From NCBI RefSeq assembly GCF_932294415.1, contig NC_065541.1, positions 50,756,290 to 50,820,289 of the forward strand: a stretch of DNA of 64,000 nt. Reading direction: 5' to 3'. Below the pieces are notes generated by a model that worked only from the letters and a program-made list of their open reading frames with translations, was not told the origin of the DNA and made no database searches. A program made the translations under genes and the position numbers. Of the stretch, positions 12,862 through 23,276 are shown one piece after another. The stretch is from Quercus robur. Its lineage: Eukaryota; Streptophyta; Magnoliopsida; Fagales; Fagaceae. Within the stretch, counting starts at the first letter, position 1; each line of letters starts with the position of its first letter.

Positions 12862-14075
12862 TGTTGAAGGCCAAAATTTCACAAAAAGCTAATTCCATGA
12901 AAAATAAAGAAGGCCCAATTCAAGCAGCAAGAAGAATCAACATTAAGGCCCAATTTATGTTCAGATTTACAGCAAAAAGGTTATCAAAAAGTCTAGCAAA
13001 ATCCAATGAAAGAACTGGGCCGGGATACCCAGAGGCTGCCAGAGGCCTGGGATCCTCAGGTAATGCAGCACAGTTACTGTGGGATTGAAACAGCTCAACA
13101 GAGGTACCACGAAATACAAGAAAGGAAGAACAAAGATGTCCTTCTCAAGTATCCAGTGGTGCAGCAAAGAATCAGAAAGTATAAAGCAAACATTCATGAA
13201 CAAAGGAGTTGTACCACAAGGAACCAAGAATGAGAAAATCATACGTAGAAGCAATTGGAAGAGAACTTTCAACCCAGCAGTAAAAAGATTCCAACTATTT
13301 GGGAATAACGACAACAAGGAAATACAACCGCAGCTGAGTCTGAAAAGTGAGAAATCTTGAAGGAAGAGAGATTGAAGGCTAGGACGCCCCGGAATGGAAA
13401 GTCAGCAAGTGACTTTTAGAGAAACAGTATTAAAAGATGAAAACCATGAGAAAAAAGGGAAGAGACCAGCTCCTAAGAAAATGACACAGCACGAGCTCTG
13501 AGGGGCAAAAGAGAGAAATCACTAGTACCTCATAGCCCTAGAAAACACGCTATAAAAGGAAGAAAAAACCCATGTTGAAGGGGGAGGATTTTCAGTAGGA
13601 AGAATATCAAAACAGAGTCATTAGAACTCTGTAAAATTTAAAAAAAAAACAGAGGAATGTCTCCCGGTATCCCAGAAACAGCCACAATAGCACATACTTG
13701 GATTCAAAAGGATTCAAACTTTGCAAGTCTTAGAGGCTTGAATAGCCATCAAAGTCTGTAATTTTTGAGCTTATTTGAACCTTGTATCACGTCTTAGTGA
13801 GCACATTTGTAATCCACAATCAAGAAAAATAATGAAATATCTCATATTGATTTGAGAATTTCTAACAATTATTTTGCATATTTCTTTATTATATTATCTT
13901 CCTTTACTGCTTCTTGCTGCTCAATATATATATTCTTGCTTGTAAAGCTGAGTCCCTGCCCAAGCAAAGCCACTCAGACTTGAGTTCCAAATCCCACAAG
14001 TCTTGTGCAAAAGCATAAGTCTGTGAAAATTGGGGCCAGGATCCTCGTGGCTGAATCATCCTTATGAAATTCATT

Positions 14076-14107
<32 letters not shown>

Positions 14108-14525
14108 CGTATTAATATATATATATATATATATATATCCTAATCTAAGAAACTAACAATTATTTGAAGATATGTTCCTTGTATAGTTGTTCTTGTGTAG
14201 GACCTATAGAGGTAAAAAGAAAGGACAAAACTCCATTGCATAACAAGCATGGAGAAAGATTGTATAGTGCAGAGAACCAGAGATTCTGGGTTCTTACAGG
14301 CCTAATACACCCCGGGATCCCACGACAGTACGTCCCGGGATCCCACAACAGTACGGCCGGGGAGGAATCGCATTTTTGCCTTGAGGAGATTTATGTGACT
14401 TGCCCATAACTTGGTTCGTAATCAGCCCCCATTTAGCTGCGGTGAACCAAGCCCAGTCCACTAGAATACAACTATTTGGCCCAGGATCCTTGGGCCTGTG
14501 TGCTAAAGAAAAAAGCACTCTCACA
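12862..14525 (+). repeat. 3' LTR of element B
   Basis: Direct repeat of 5204-6843, differing by scattered substitutions, a TATA box at 13551-13558 and a longer (TA)n tract near 14080-14140. It is followed by ACGTG (14526-14530), the right target duplication. Confidence 0.9.
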
Positions 14526-14530
14526 ACGTG

Positions 14531-14574
14531 CGAACCCAATACTGTTACGGGTCGTTACGAATCGTGTCCTTACA
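14531..14574 (+). repeat. 5' LTR of element A, last 44 bp
   Basis: CGAACCCAATACTGTTACGG to CCTTACA continues the LTR broken at 5203 and matches 18246-18289. The A primer-binding site follows at once. Confidence 0.9.
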
Positions 14575-14576
14575 AT

Positions 14577-14594
14577 TGGCGCCGTCTGTGGGGA
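14577..14594 (+). other. Primer-binding site of element A
   Basis: TGGCGCCGTCTGTGGGGA begins 2 bp after the LTR terminal CA and is identical to the C element site at 19026-19043. TGGCGCC complements a tRNA 3' end GGCGCCA; tRNA-Arg is my guess from Tat-lineage elements and was not checked. Confidence 0.65.
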
Positions 14595-14809
14595 AGGTTT
14601 GTGTGTTGGCATAGGCGGTAGGTCGAGAGAGTTCCTTTGTCATTTCTAACAACTGGTTATAGAGTTTTAGTGTAAAAGTTCCGCTAGGGGCTATGCTTCT
14701 TGACTGGGGGCTACGCTTGGTAGCGTCAATCGCATGGATGGTTCTAGGGGCTTGGCTGAGGAGCTAACTCCCCTAAAGCCAAGGTCCCACGCAAAAAAAA
14801 AAAAAAACA

Positions 14810-15755
14810 AAAACTGAGTTTTGGACAGAACCAAGGTATTGTATGGTCCTCGGACAAACCTATGGGGAAACCAACTACTTGGATGAGAAAACTGAGTTTT
14901 GGACAGAACCAAGGTATTGTATGGTCTTCGGACTCAAACCTATGGGGAAACCAACTACTTGGATGAGAAAACTGAGTTTTGGACAGAACCAAGGTATTGT
15001 ATGGTCCTCGGACTCAAACCTATGGGGAAACCAACTACTTGGATGAGAAAACTGAGTTTTGGACAGAACCAAGGTATTGTATGGTCCTCGGACTCAAACC
15101 TATGGGGGAAACCAACTACTTAGATGAGAAAACTGAGTTTTGGACAGAACCAAGGTATTGTATGGTCCTCAGACTCAAACCTATGGGGAGACCAACTACT
15201 TGGATGAGAAAACTGAGTTTTGGACAGAACCAAGGTATTGTATGGTCCTCGGACTCAAACCTATGGGGAAACCAACTACTTGGATGAGAAAACTGAGTTT
15301 TGGACAGAACCAAGGTATTGTATGGTCCTCGGACTCAAACCTATGGGGGAAACCAACTACTTGGATGAGAAAACTGAGTTTTGGACAGAACCAAGGTATT
15401 GTATGGTCCTCAGACTCAAACCTATGGGGAAACCAACTACTTAGATGAGAAAACTGAGTTTTGGACAGAACCAAGGTATTGTATGGTCCTTGGACTCAAA
15501 CCTATGGGGGAAACCAACTACTTGGATGAGAAAACTGAGTTTTGGACAGAACCAAGGTATTGTATGGTCCTCGGACTCAAACCTATGGGGAAACCAACTA
15601 CTTAGATGAGAAAACTGAGTTTTGGACAGAACCAAGGTATTGTATGGTCCTCGGACTCAAACCTATGGGGAAACCAACTACTTGGATGAGAAAACTGAGT
15701 TTTGGACAGAACCAAGGTATTGTATGGTCCTCGGACTCAAACCTATGGGGAAAAC
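14810..15755 (+). repeat. 80-bp minisatellite of element A, 12 copies
   Basis: The core TTGGACAGAACCAAGG recurs near 14820, 14898, 14978, 15058, 15139, 15219, 15299, 15380, 15460, 15541, 15621 and 15701. The spacing is 80 or 81 bp; the 81-bp units carry an extra G in the TATGGGG segment. Each unit also holds TATGGTCCTCGGACTCAAAC and GGGGAAACCAACTACTT. Because 80 is not a multiple of three, a reading frame rotates through all three phases, so the long overlapping open frames here are not proteins. Confidence 0.95.
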
Positions 15756-17618
15756 CGAGTTTTGGAAGAAAAACTGAGTTTCATAAGGTCGGCTACTTGA
15801 TAAAAGTTCTAAGTTACTCAGTCCTCGGCTCAAATACCATAAAAGTTTAAAGCTATTAAAAGTGTTAAGAAGATGGTGAAACGCCCTACTATTCAGCAAC
15901 CTGGAGAGGCTGTTCGTTTTGTGAGATGTATGTCTTCGGATGGTTACTTCCTACACTGTACCGAGCATTCAGTTGTCATCTCGGCTATTTTTGGGGTAAG
16001 TGTTGTTCTCGTAGGTCGGCATTGTTGTGCCAAACAACTCTATTAAAATCATGACAATATCTTATCCTTAGCGAGAATTTTGATCCTAAGTGTCATTAGT
16101 TCGAGTCTGTATTATTGTGCTGAACAGCACTTGTAAGTTCATAATAGCGCCTTTTTCTTTGATAAGGGATTTTGGCCCTAAGTATTGTGCTCTAAGGTTG
16201 GCGGTATTGTACCAGGCCGCCTTAATAGGCTCATCATAATGTTCCTTTCTTTTTCTTCTTAATAAGGGTTTCAACCCTAAACGTCACTTCTTCAATTCAG
16301 TAGTATTAAGTCGAATAATGCCTATAAGCACAGAGTAAGATCTTTTTATTAACTAGGATTTCGGTCTTAGACATCGGTCAAAGTGTAAAAATAAAAAGAA
16401 CTCACAAGATAGTATGTCTATTCACGGTATAACCATTTCGGAAATAAAGAGATGGAATGTATGAAATAAAACAGTAACAACTTTTATTAAAATAAAGAGG
16501 TATTACAACGTACAAGGAATGGCTTAAACAGGCCTATACAAAAGGTGGATTACAAAGATAATAAAAGAAAAACAACAACAATATAACCGGTCCGATGTCT
16601 TTTTAAAACTCGTCTCCGAAGTCTTTCCAAACTCTGCCTAGATAGCGCCCATATTGAGAGGAGGACCTTCTTCAGAAGAAGATGGAGGAGATGAATAGAA
16701 AGAAGATGGAGGAGATGAATAGAAAGAAGGAGGAGAAGAAGAGGGAGGAGATGAAAAGAAAGAAAGAGGAGAAAAAGAGGGAGAAGGAAAAGTACCAGAA
16801 TAGATCTGGTGGTGGAAAGAAGAAGAAAGAGAGGCAAAAGGAGACACCAGTGAACGAAGAGAGGAAGAAGCAGGGGCACTTAGTCCCTGCCTCAGTCCTG
16901 ACTCCTAACACGCTGGTGCCATGTTAGCTATGCTCATGAGGGAGCGGCTGGTATTGATAATGGGTGACCCCAGCTCAGTCACACCGAATGTTTGACGTGA
17001 CGAGCCCCTGCTTCGGATTTTGGCTGAGAGGAGGGTAAAGAGGATCTTGAGTCTTCGCCATCCTTGCCCTGACCGAGCCATTTTAAGTTTTGAAAAAATG
17101 TGGAGTTTCTAGGAGGGGTATGGTTCTTTCATTATTTACTCCTATCTCGAGTGTATCACGAGCTAGGATACCACAAGTGAATAAAGTAAACTCTGGAGGA
17201 AGCTAAAGGTTTCAGACTTCAGAGGGATTAAAAGGGTTCATGTATAAGAGAAAATAATCTCTCGCTTTTTCTTTTTATATGAGGGGCGAAGCGGAAGGTA
17301 TTTAATATGTTCAGATCTCCAAAGAAATCTGCAAACAAGAATATGCCCGCTCCACTTCCCCACACCATCAATAACCATTAAATTTGAATGATCTCGTAAA
17401 GGGAAACTATTAAAGGCACGTTTTGGATAGCCAAACGGCATGAGCGCGCCGTGAATGAATTCAGAGGAATGCCTCGTAGACCGGTACATTTCCTGGGCAG
17501 ATGAAGAGGCGTCAACATTAATAAAGGGCTGAGTTGAATGAGCTATAATAAAGGCTTGGTATTACCAAAACCCTTCTCTCCAACCAAGAGGTTGGACAGC
17601 AGGGTTTTGAGGAGCTAT
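15756..17618 (+). other. Internal, non-coding part of element A
   Basis: It follows the array with sequence also found in element C (22150-23276 and 24636-25111): a CTCGGCTCAAATACC block, a purine-rich GAAGAAGATGGAGGAGATGA stretch (about 16675-16870) and CTGCTTCGGATTTTGGCTGA (about 17009). The poly-Leu/Ser/Phe frames on the minus strand at 16550-16911 are the complement of the purine-rich stretch. A purine-rich tract (GAGGAGCTAT) precedes the 3' LTR. Confidence 0.6.
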
Positions 17619-18289
17619 TGTGGGGCCCAATGATCCGTGGGCCAGGCTCATTTACTTGTTGGGGTCCAGAGGCCCAAGCCGAGGAAGGTGATGGCCCAGG
17701 TTCGGCAATACAAATACGAAGTAGCCTTGGGACACAGCCGAGGACGATTCACTCCTCGGCATAACCGAGGTCTCACGAGAAGAAAGGGCAAAAATGGTAT
17801 AGAAACAACTTTGGAAAAGATCTAAAATATCAGTGCCAATAAAAAGGGGTATGCTGGAAAGTGTAATGACCAGGGAAAGCTACCCTTACTGCCATTCAAT
17901 ATTCTGCACCTGACAGAGCCATACTCTCCAGCTTTTACAACCACCCCCAACCACTCTGAGTATGGGCTGATGGGATAAGTATCAGTCTTGGAATGTCGAT
18001 CCTACACGTGGACGAAGGATAAAATATACAGGCTAGTATAAAAGGAAAAGTAAGCAATTCATAAAGGGGGCTAGGAAAAATGGTCAAAAACCAGAGCCTC
18101 CCAGCCCGCCTCCTGGAGAAAGACTCCTAGGGCGAGAATGACTTAACCATGTATGAACACCACGAAAGACTCACCGCCTGGTGACTAAGGCCTAGCCTTT
18201 CAAACCCATGCTCTACAAATGATATTGTTTGGGCCTTTTTACGTGCGAACCCAACACTGTTACGGGTCGTTACGAATCGTGTCCTTACA
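17619..18289 (+). repeat. 3' LTR of element A
   Basis: 671 bp, TGTGGGGCCC to CCTTACA, with TATA box at 18037-18044. It keeps the continuous sequence TTTTTACGTGCGAACCC that element B interrupted in the 5' LTR. TATAC follows as target duplication. Confidence 0.92.
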
Positions 18290-18379
18290 TATACAAAAGA
18301 GAATATATAAATTCACATTTTTTTTATTGATATTCTAAAATTTCAAGGATTGTAGAATAATAATATCCTGAGAGAAAAA

Positions 18380-18410
<31 letters not shown>

Positions 18411-18411
18411 T

Positions 18412-19023
18412 TGTGGGGCCCAACAATATATGGGCCAGGCCCACTTGTTCGTAGGAAGCTTTAAGGCCCAAGCCGAAGAAGGTGGTAGTCCAAGCTCATT
18501 AGCGCAAAGCACAAATGGGCCCAGAAAAGCGGCCGAGGACGGTGCAGCCCTCGGCTAGCCCAAAGCTCCACCAAGAAAAGGGGGCAAAAGCGGCATAAGG
18601 ATAATCTTGAAAGAAAATCTGAAATATCTGGGAAAGGCTGCCCTTACTACCTTTCCCAGACAGAACTAACAGAGCCATGTCCTTTAGCTTTATCAACTAC
18701 TCCCAATGACTTGGGTCTGAGACTGATGGGACAAATATCAGTCTTGGAAAGGTCGACCCTACACGTGGACGAAGGAAATTGAACGCAAGCGAGTATAAAA
18801 GAAAAAATATGTAACCTAAAGGACCCGGGGGGCAGTCCCACTAGGAAAAAGAGGGTTCCTGAGGTGAATACACCTAAGCCATGTATGAACACCTTAACAA
18901 AAACCACAACTGGGTAAACACGACTTAGCCTTTCGATCCCACTCTCTACAAATGATATTGTATGGGCCCATTCACGTCCTAACCCAACTACAATTTTGGT
19001 TCGTTCTGGAACGTGACCCTACA
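18412..19023 (+). repeat. 5' LTR of element C
   Basis: TGTGGGGCCC to GTGACCCTACA, matching 25112-25721. A TATA box (TATAAAAG) is at 18794-18801, with its counterpart at 25494-25501. Confidence 0.9.
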
Positions 19024-19025
19024 AT

Positions 19026-19043
19026 TGGCGCCGTCTGTGGGGA
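19026..19043 (+). other. Primer-binding site of element C
   Basis: TGGCGCCGTCTGTGGGGA, 2 bp after the LTR end, identical to the element A site. The shared site supports common ancestry and use of the same tRNA primer. Confidence 0.65.
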
Positions 19044-19280
19044 GGCTTGCGCGTTAGCTCGAGCGGTGGTGAAGTTGAGCTTCTGTCGAACAAGGGTCTA
19101 TGAGGGTGCCTTTATGACCAGCGACATATTGTTGCTATTCCAAAATAAGTTCCCATTAGGGGCTACGTCTCACAGAGTCGATGGCATGGGCAAGTCTAGG
19201 GGCTTCAAACATCAGATTAGCTTTCCCCACCTTGTTCGAAGAGCTAAACCTTCGGAAGGTAAATGAATAAAAAGAGAATA

Positions 19281-20560
19281 CAAGTTGTGGACAGAACCAA
19301 GGCCTTGTATGGTCCTCGGACCCAAGCCTCTGGGGAAACCAACTACTTAAAAAGAGAATACAAGTTTTGGACAGAACCAAGGCCTTGTATGGTCCTCGGA
19401 CCCAAGCCTCTGGGGAAACCAACTACTTAAAAAGAGAATTCAAGTTTTGGACAGAACCAAGGCCTTGTATGGTCCTCGGACCCAAGCCTCTGGGGAAACC
19501 AACTACTTAAAAAGAGAATACAAGTTTTGGACAGAACCAAGGCCTTGTATGGTCCTCGGACCCAAGCCTCTGGGGAAACCAACTACTTAAAAAGATAATT
19601 CAAGTTTTGGACAGAACCAAGGTCTTATATGGTCCTCGGACCCAAGCCTCTGGGGAAACCAACTACTTAAAAAGAGAATTCAAGTTTTGGACAGAACCAA
19701 GGCCTTGTATGGTCCTCGGACCCAAGCCTCTGGGGAAACCAACTACTTAAAAAGAGAATACAAGTTTTGGACAGAACCAAGGCCTTGTATGGTCCTCGGA
19801 CCCAAGCCTCTGGGGAAACCAACTACTTAAAAAGAGAATTCAAGTTTTGGACAGAACCAAGGCCTTGTATGGTCCTCGAACCCAAGCCTCTGGGGAAACC
19901 AACTACTTAAAAAGAGAATTCAAGTTTTGGACAGAACCAAGGCCTTGTATGGTCCTCGGACCCAAGCCTCTGGGGAAACCAACTACTTAAAAAGAGAATT
20001 CAAGTTTTGGACAGAACCAAGGCCTTGTATGGTCCTCGGACCCAAGCCTCTGGGGAAACCAACTACTTAAAAAGAGAATTCAAGTTTTGGACAGAACCAA
20101 GGCCTTGTATGGTCCTCGGACCCAAGCCTCTGGGGAAACCAACTACTTAAAAAGAGAATACAAGTTTTGGACAGAACCAAGGCCTTGTATGGTCCTCGGA
20201 CCCAAGCCTCTGGGGAAACCAACTACTTAAAAAGAGAATACAAGTTTTGGACAGAACCAAGGCCTTGTATGGTCCTCGGACCCAAGCCTCTGGGGAAACC
20301 AACTACTTAAAAAGAGAATTCAAGTTTTGGACAGAACCAAGGCCTTGTATGGTCCTCGGACCCAAGCCTCTGGGGAAACCAACTACTTAAAAAGAGAATT
20401 CAAGTTTTGGACAGAACCAAGGCCTTGTATGGTCCTCGGACCCAAGCCTCTGGGGAAACCAACTACTTAAAAAGAGAATACAAGTTTTGGACAGAACCAA
20501 GGCCTTGTATGGTCCTCGGACCCAAGCCTTTGGGGAAACCAACTACTTAAAGGGAAAAAT
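19281..20560 (+). repeat. 80-bp minisatellite of element C, 16 copies
   Basis: Sixteen head-to-tail units of exactly 80 bp start CAAGTTTTGGACAGAACC and contain CCTTGTATGGTCCTCGGACC and GGGGAAACCAACTACTT. Copies are almost identical; the main variable site is the last base of AGAATA/AGAATT, so the array was homogenised recently. The unit is clearly homologous to the element A unit (most of the central 60 bp agree) but differs at the ends and at fixed sites. Confidence 0.95.
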
Positions 20561-21770
20561 TGCGTTACATGGATTCTCTAGTTTGCCCTCAGATCCTCAA
20601 CACTAAAGGGACCAGTATGGAATGGAGTAACGTGTTTCCAAAAAGCATAATCGAAGTCATGCAATGCTCAGTCACTCCCTCGGATGAATTATTTAGGATT
20701 CGTCGTTCTCAGACAGTACTCTCGCGCTTATTACAGAACGTTCAACCGTTATCTCGGTTAGTTTCCTAAGTTTAGCTTATTATGAGTTATTATTATTATG
20801 CCTGATAGTGTCGGTAGATTAGAATTAGTTGGGTTGTGTTTCAAGAGTTCTTGCTTTAAATACCGCCGAGGAGAAACACACACATGGAGCACACCCATTC
20901 ACAAAGTAGTGTTGTCAAAGGAACAGCATTCAAAACAAGTAAAGAAATTTCCATTTTTTACTAAAGCAAAGAAATAGTACAGCGTACAATGAAAAGCTGG
21001 AATCAGTTTGTGTCAAAGCTCACTACATAACCAGAAAGAAGGAAAGATACAAGAGAATAAGGTAAAGCCGAGGAAGTAGATCAGAGGAGAGGTTGGCTAC
21101 AGTGCCAAGATCATGTTCTTCCTCAATGCTTTCGCATGCCCACAACTCAAACAGCAAAAGAGACCCAACTGGAGCCTGACACCGCTGAAGGAAAGGTGCA
21201 GGGAGTTGGAAGTTGAGGGGCTTTCTCTAAATATTTGCTCGCCACAAGGCAGAGGCGCTGATGGCGGAGAATCTTTCTTCTGACAAACCAAAATTCTGGC
21301 ATGAACAGAACCTGCTTCGGATTTTGACTGAAAGAGGGAGAAACATCCTTTCCCCTCAATCGAAATGGAGTATTCTCTTGAACTTATGCTTCCTGTGCCC
21401 ATACCTCACTATTTTGAGTTTCATGAGGGCACGGCGCTTCTGTGACGGAGAGAGTTCCTTCTTCCCAACCCTCGCCCCAAACATGTTGTGCTAAGGGAGG
21501 ACAGCATTGAGTATAGGAGCTGTGATTTGGGAGAAAACTAAAGAATTGGTGCGAGGGTGAAGTAACTTTCTCTCCTATTTATTTAAAGAGATAAGGTGGT
21601 GGCATTTAATGCACGCAGCGCCCCAAGGAACGCAACAGACAAGATGGCTTAGGCTCAATCTCCAACGCCACCTGTAACTAGGGGATTAAAGGAGTCTCTG
21701 GAAGGTGCACCTCGAGCATTGGGACGCCAGAAAGTACCACGTAACCATAAACTACATAAATACCCTTAAA
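20561..21770 (+). other. Internal region of element C, first tail
   Basis: Non-coding sequence after the array. It carries counterparts of element A's tail, including CTGCTTCGGATTTTGACTGA near 21310 and a TTTATTTAAAGAGATAAGG block near 21580. It ends where an LTR-like fragment begins near 21770. Frames such as 21097-21402 minus resemble no family. Confidence 0.5.
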
Positions 21771-22150
21771 GTTATGGGCCAAGTGAATTCGCGGCCCAGG
21801 CCTGTTCTGCATGGGGGCCCAGCGGCAATGGCCCACACCGAGGAATAACCGTTGCCGAGGACAACTTGCTGCTCGGCACCTCGTGAAATACCTGAGGAAA
21901 GGGAGAAACTGAACTCAAAGAGTCTTGGACAGAACCTAGGCCTTGTATGGTCCTCGGACCCAAGCCTATGGGGAAACCAAATACTGAGAAAACCTAAGTT
22001 TTGGACAGAACCTAGGGCTTGCATGGTCCTCGGACTCAAGCCTATGGGGAAACCAAGTAATGAGAAAAAATCTAAGTTTAAGACAGAACCCAGGCGTTAC
22101 GATGTCCTCGGACTCAAGCCTTTTGGGAAATCAACTGCTCGGATGGAGAA
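21771..22150 (+). repeat. LTR-like fragment and third, degenerate 80-bp-type array
   Basis: 21773-21850 has the cadence of the A/C LTR start (ATGGGCCAAG, GGCCCAGGCCTG, GGGGGCCCAGCGG). It then jumps to about three diverged units with TTGGACAGAACCTAGGCC, TGTATGGTCCTCGGACCC and CCTATGGGGAAACCAA (about 21918-22140). PBS and most of the LTR are missing between them. This looks like the deletion-scarred start of another related element. Confidence 0.6.
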
Positions 22151-23268
22151 GTTTCTCGGCTCAAATACTGGAAAAGGTTAAGGCCAGTATGCTAAGGAGA
22201 TGACGAAACGGCCTGATGATCGTTAGCCTAAGGAAACTGCTCATTGGGAAGGTGACATGTCCTCGGATAACTACTTCTTACACCTTATCGAGCACTTAGC
22301 CCCCATCTCGGCTAATTTTAAGGTAAGCCTCGTTTCTCAATGGTCGGATTGTTATATCGAATAATAATTTTATTAAAGTTATGGTGGCGTCTTTTTATTA
22401 ACAAATATTTCAGTCTTAGTTGTCATTAATTCAAATGCTATATTATTGTGCCGAGCAGCGTGTGTAAACTTATAAAACATAAAAACAGAACATGCGAAAT
22501 AAATGAATAGCAACTTTTATTAATATGGAAAATTGTTACAACGTACAAAGAAGGGCTTAAACAAGCCTCTACAAAAGGTGAACTGCCGAAGCAGTAATAA
22601 CCACTGCAATACAGATAAGTAAACAGTCAGGGGTCTTGTGGACTCATCTTCAAAGTCTGTCCGATCTCTGCCTCAGTACTGCTCATATCAGGAGAAGAAC
22701 CTACTTTAGAAAAAGATGGAGGAGAAGGAAGAAGAATTGGAACACATGGAAGCACTTCAGCAAGCTCTTGTCATCAAGGAGCGCAAAAGAAGAAGAAGAT
22801 GGAGGACATGAGCAGAAGATGGAGGAGATGAATGAGGAAGATGGAGGACATGAGTAAAAGAAGGAGGAGAAGAAGAGGGAAGAAATGAAAAGAAAGAAAA
22901 AGGAGCAAAAGAGGGAGAAGGAAAAGCACCAGGAAGGATCTGGTGGTGGAAAGAAGAAGAAAGAAAAGTAAAGGGTGGCGCCAGTGAACGAAGAGAGGAA
23001 GAAGCAGGGGCATTTAGTCCCTGCCCCAGTCCTGACTCCTAGCACACCGGTACCACATTAGATATGCTCATGAGAGAGCGGGTGGTGATGATGCTGTGTG
23101 TTCTCGGCTCAGTCACGTCGAAGGTGCGACGTGACGAGTTCCTGCTTCGGATTTTGGCTGAAAGGTAGGCGGGATAAATCTTGAGTCTCCGCCATCCTTG
23201 CCCCGATCGAGCCATCTCGAGCTTGGTCAGAACAAGGTGTTTTTGGGACGGAGAAAGTTTCTTCATCA
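22151..23268 (+). other. Internal region of element C, second tail
   Basis: Similar to 15770-17100 in element A, including CTCGGCTCAAATAC, a GAAGAAGATGGAGG purine-rich stretch (about 22700-22960), CAGTCCTGACTCCTAGCACA and CTGCTTCGGATTTTGGCTGA. It is interrupted at 23276 by the hAT-like element and resumes at 24636. Low-complexity frames on both strands are not genes. Confidence 0.55.
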
Positions 23269-23276
23269 CCTAGGAC

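Larger units (their letters stand above)
5204..14525 (+). mobile_element. LTR retrotransposon B (degenerate Ty3/gypsy), nested in A's 5' LTR
   Basis: The two direct LTRs are 5204-6843 (1640 bp) and 12862-14525 (1664 bp). Both start TGTTGAAGG and end CTCTCACA. The 5-bp target duplication ACGTG is at 5199-5203 and 14526-14530. The uninterrupted target can be read in A's 3' LTR, where TTTTTACGTGCGAACCC is continuous. The LTRs differ by few substitutions plus (TA)n length changes, so the insertion looks fairly recent. The 6-kb interior has a PBS, a 27-bp-type array, a broken pol remnant and an 81-bp array. The coding sequence is ruined, so the element cannot be autonomous. Confidence 0.92.
4577..18289 (+). 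mobile_element. LTR retrotransposon A, non-autonomous, interrupted by element B
   Basis: The element starts TGTGGGGCCC and ends GTCCTTACA, with target duplication TATAC at 4572-4576 and 18290-18294. Its 5' LTR is split: 4577-5203 plus 14531-14574, 671 bp after element B is removed. The 3' LTR is 17619-18289, also 671 bp, with only scattered substitutions. The internal part (14575-17618, about 3 kb) has a PBS, an 80-bp tandem array and purine-rich low-complexity sequence but no recognisable gag, protease, RT or integrase. The element is therefore LARD-like and must have been moved in trans. A TGGCGCC PBS and 3' tandem repeats are known for Tat/Ogre-lineage Ty3/gypsy elements; assignment to that lineage is inference. 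Confidence 0.9.

Noticed and set aside
14843-15850. Overlapping open frames of 65-102 codons with repeated motifs (FWTEPRYCMVLGLKPMG and similar)
   Set aside because: They are translations of the 80-bp minisatellite in rotating frames. The period is not a multiple of three and the same peptide appears in all frames and partly on the other strand.
16550-16911. Leu/Phe/Ser-rich minus-strand frames that resemble membrane segments
   Set aside because: They are the complement of a purine-rich GAAGAAGA-type stretch in element A, with a similar stretch in C; this is composition, not a membrane protein.
19281-20560. CRISPR-like appearance of a regular repeat array
   Set aside because: There are no unique spacers; the whole 80-bp unit is repeated, it lies in an LTR element of a plant genome and no cas genes exist.
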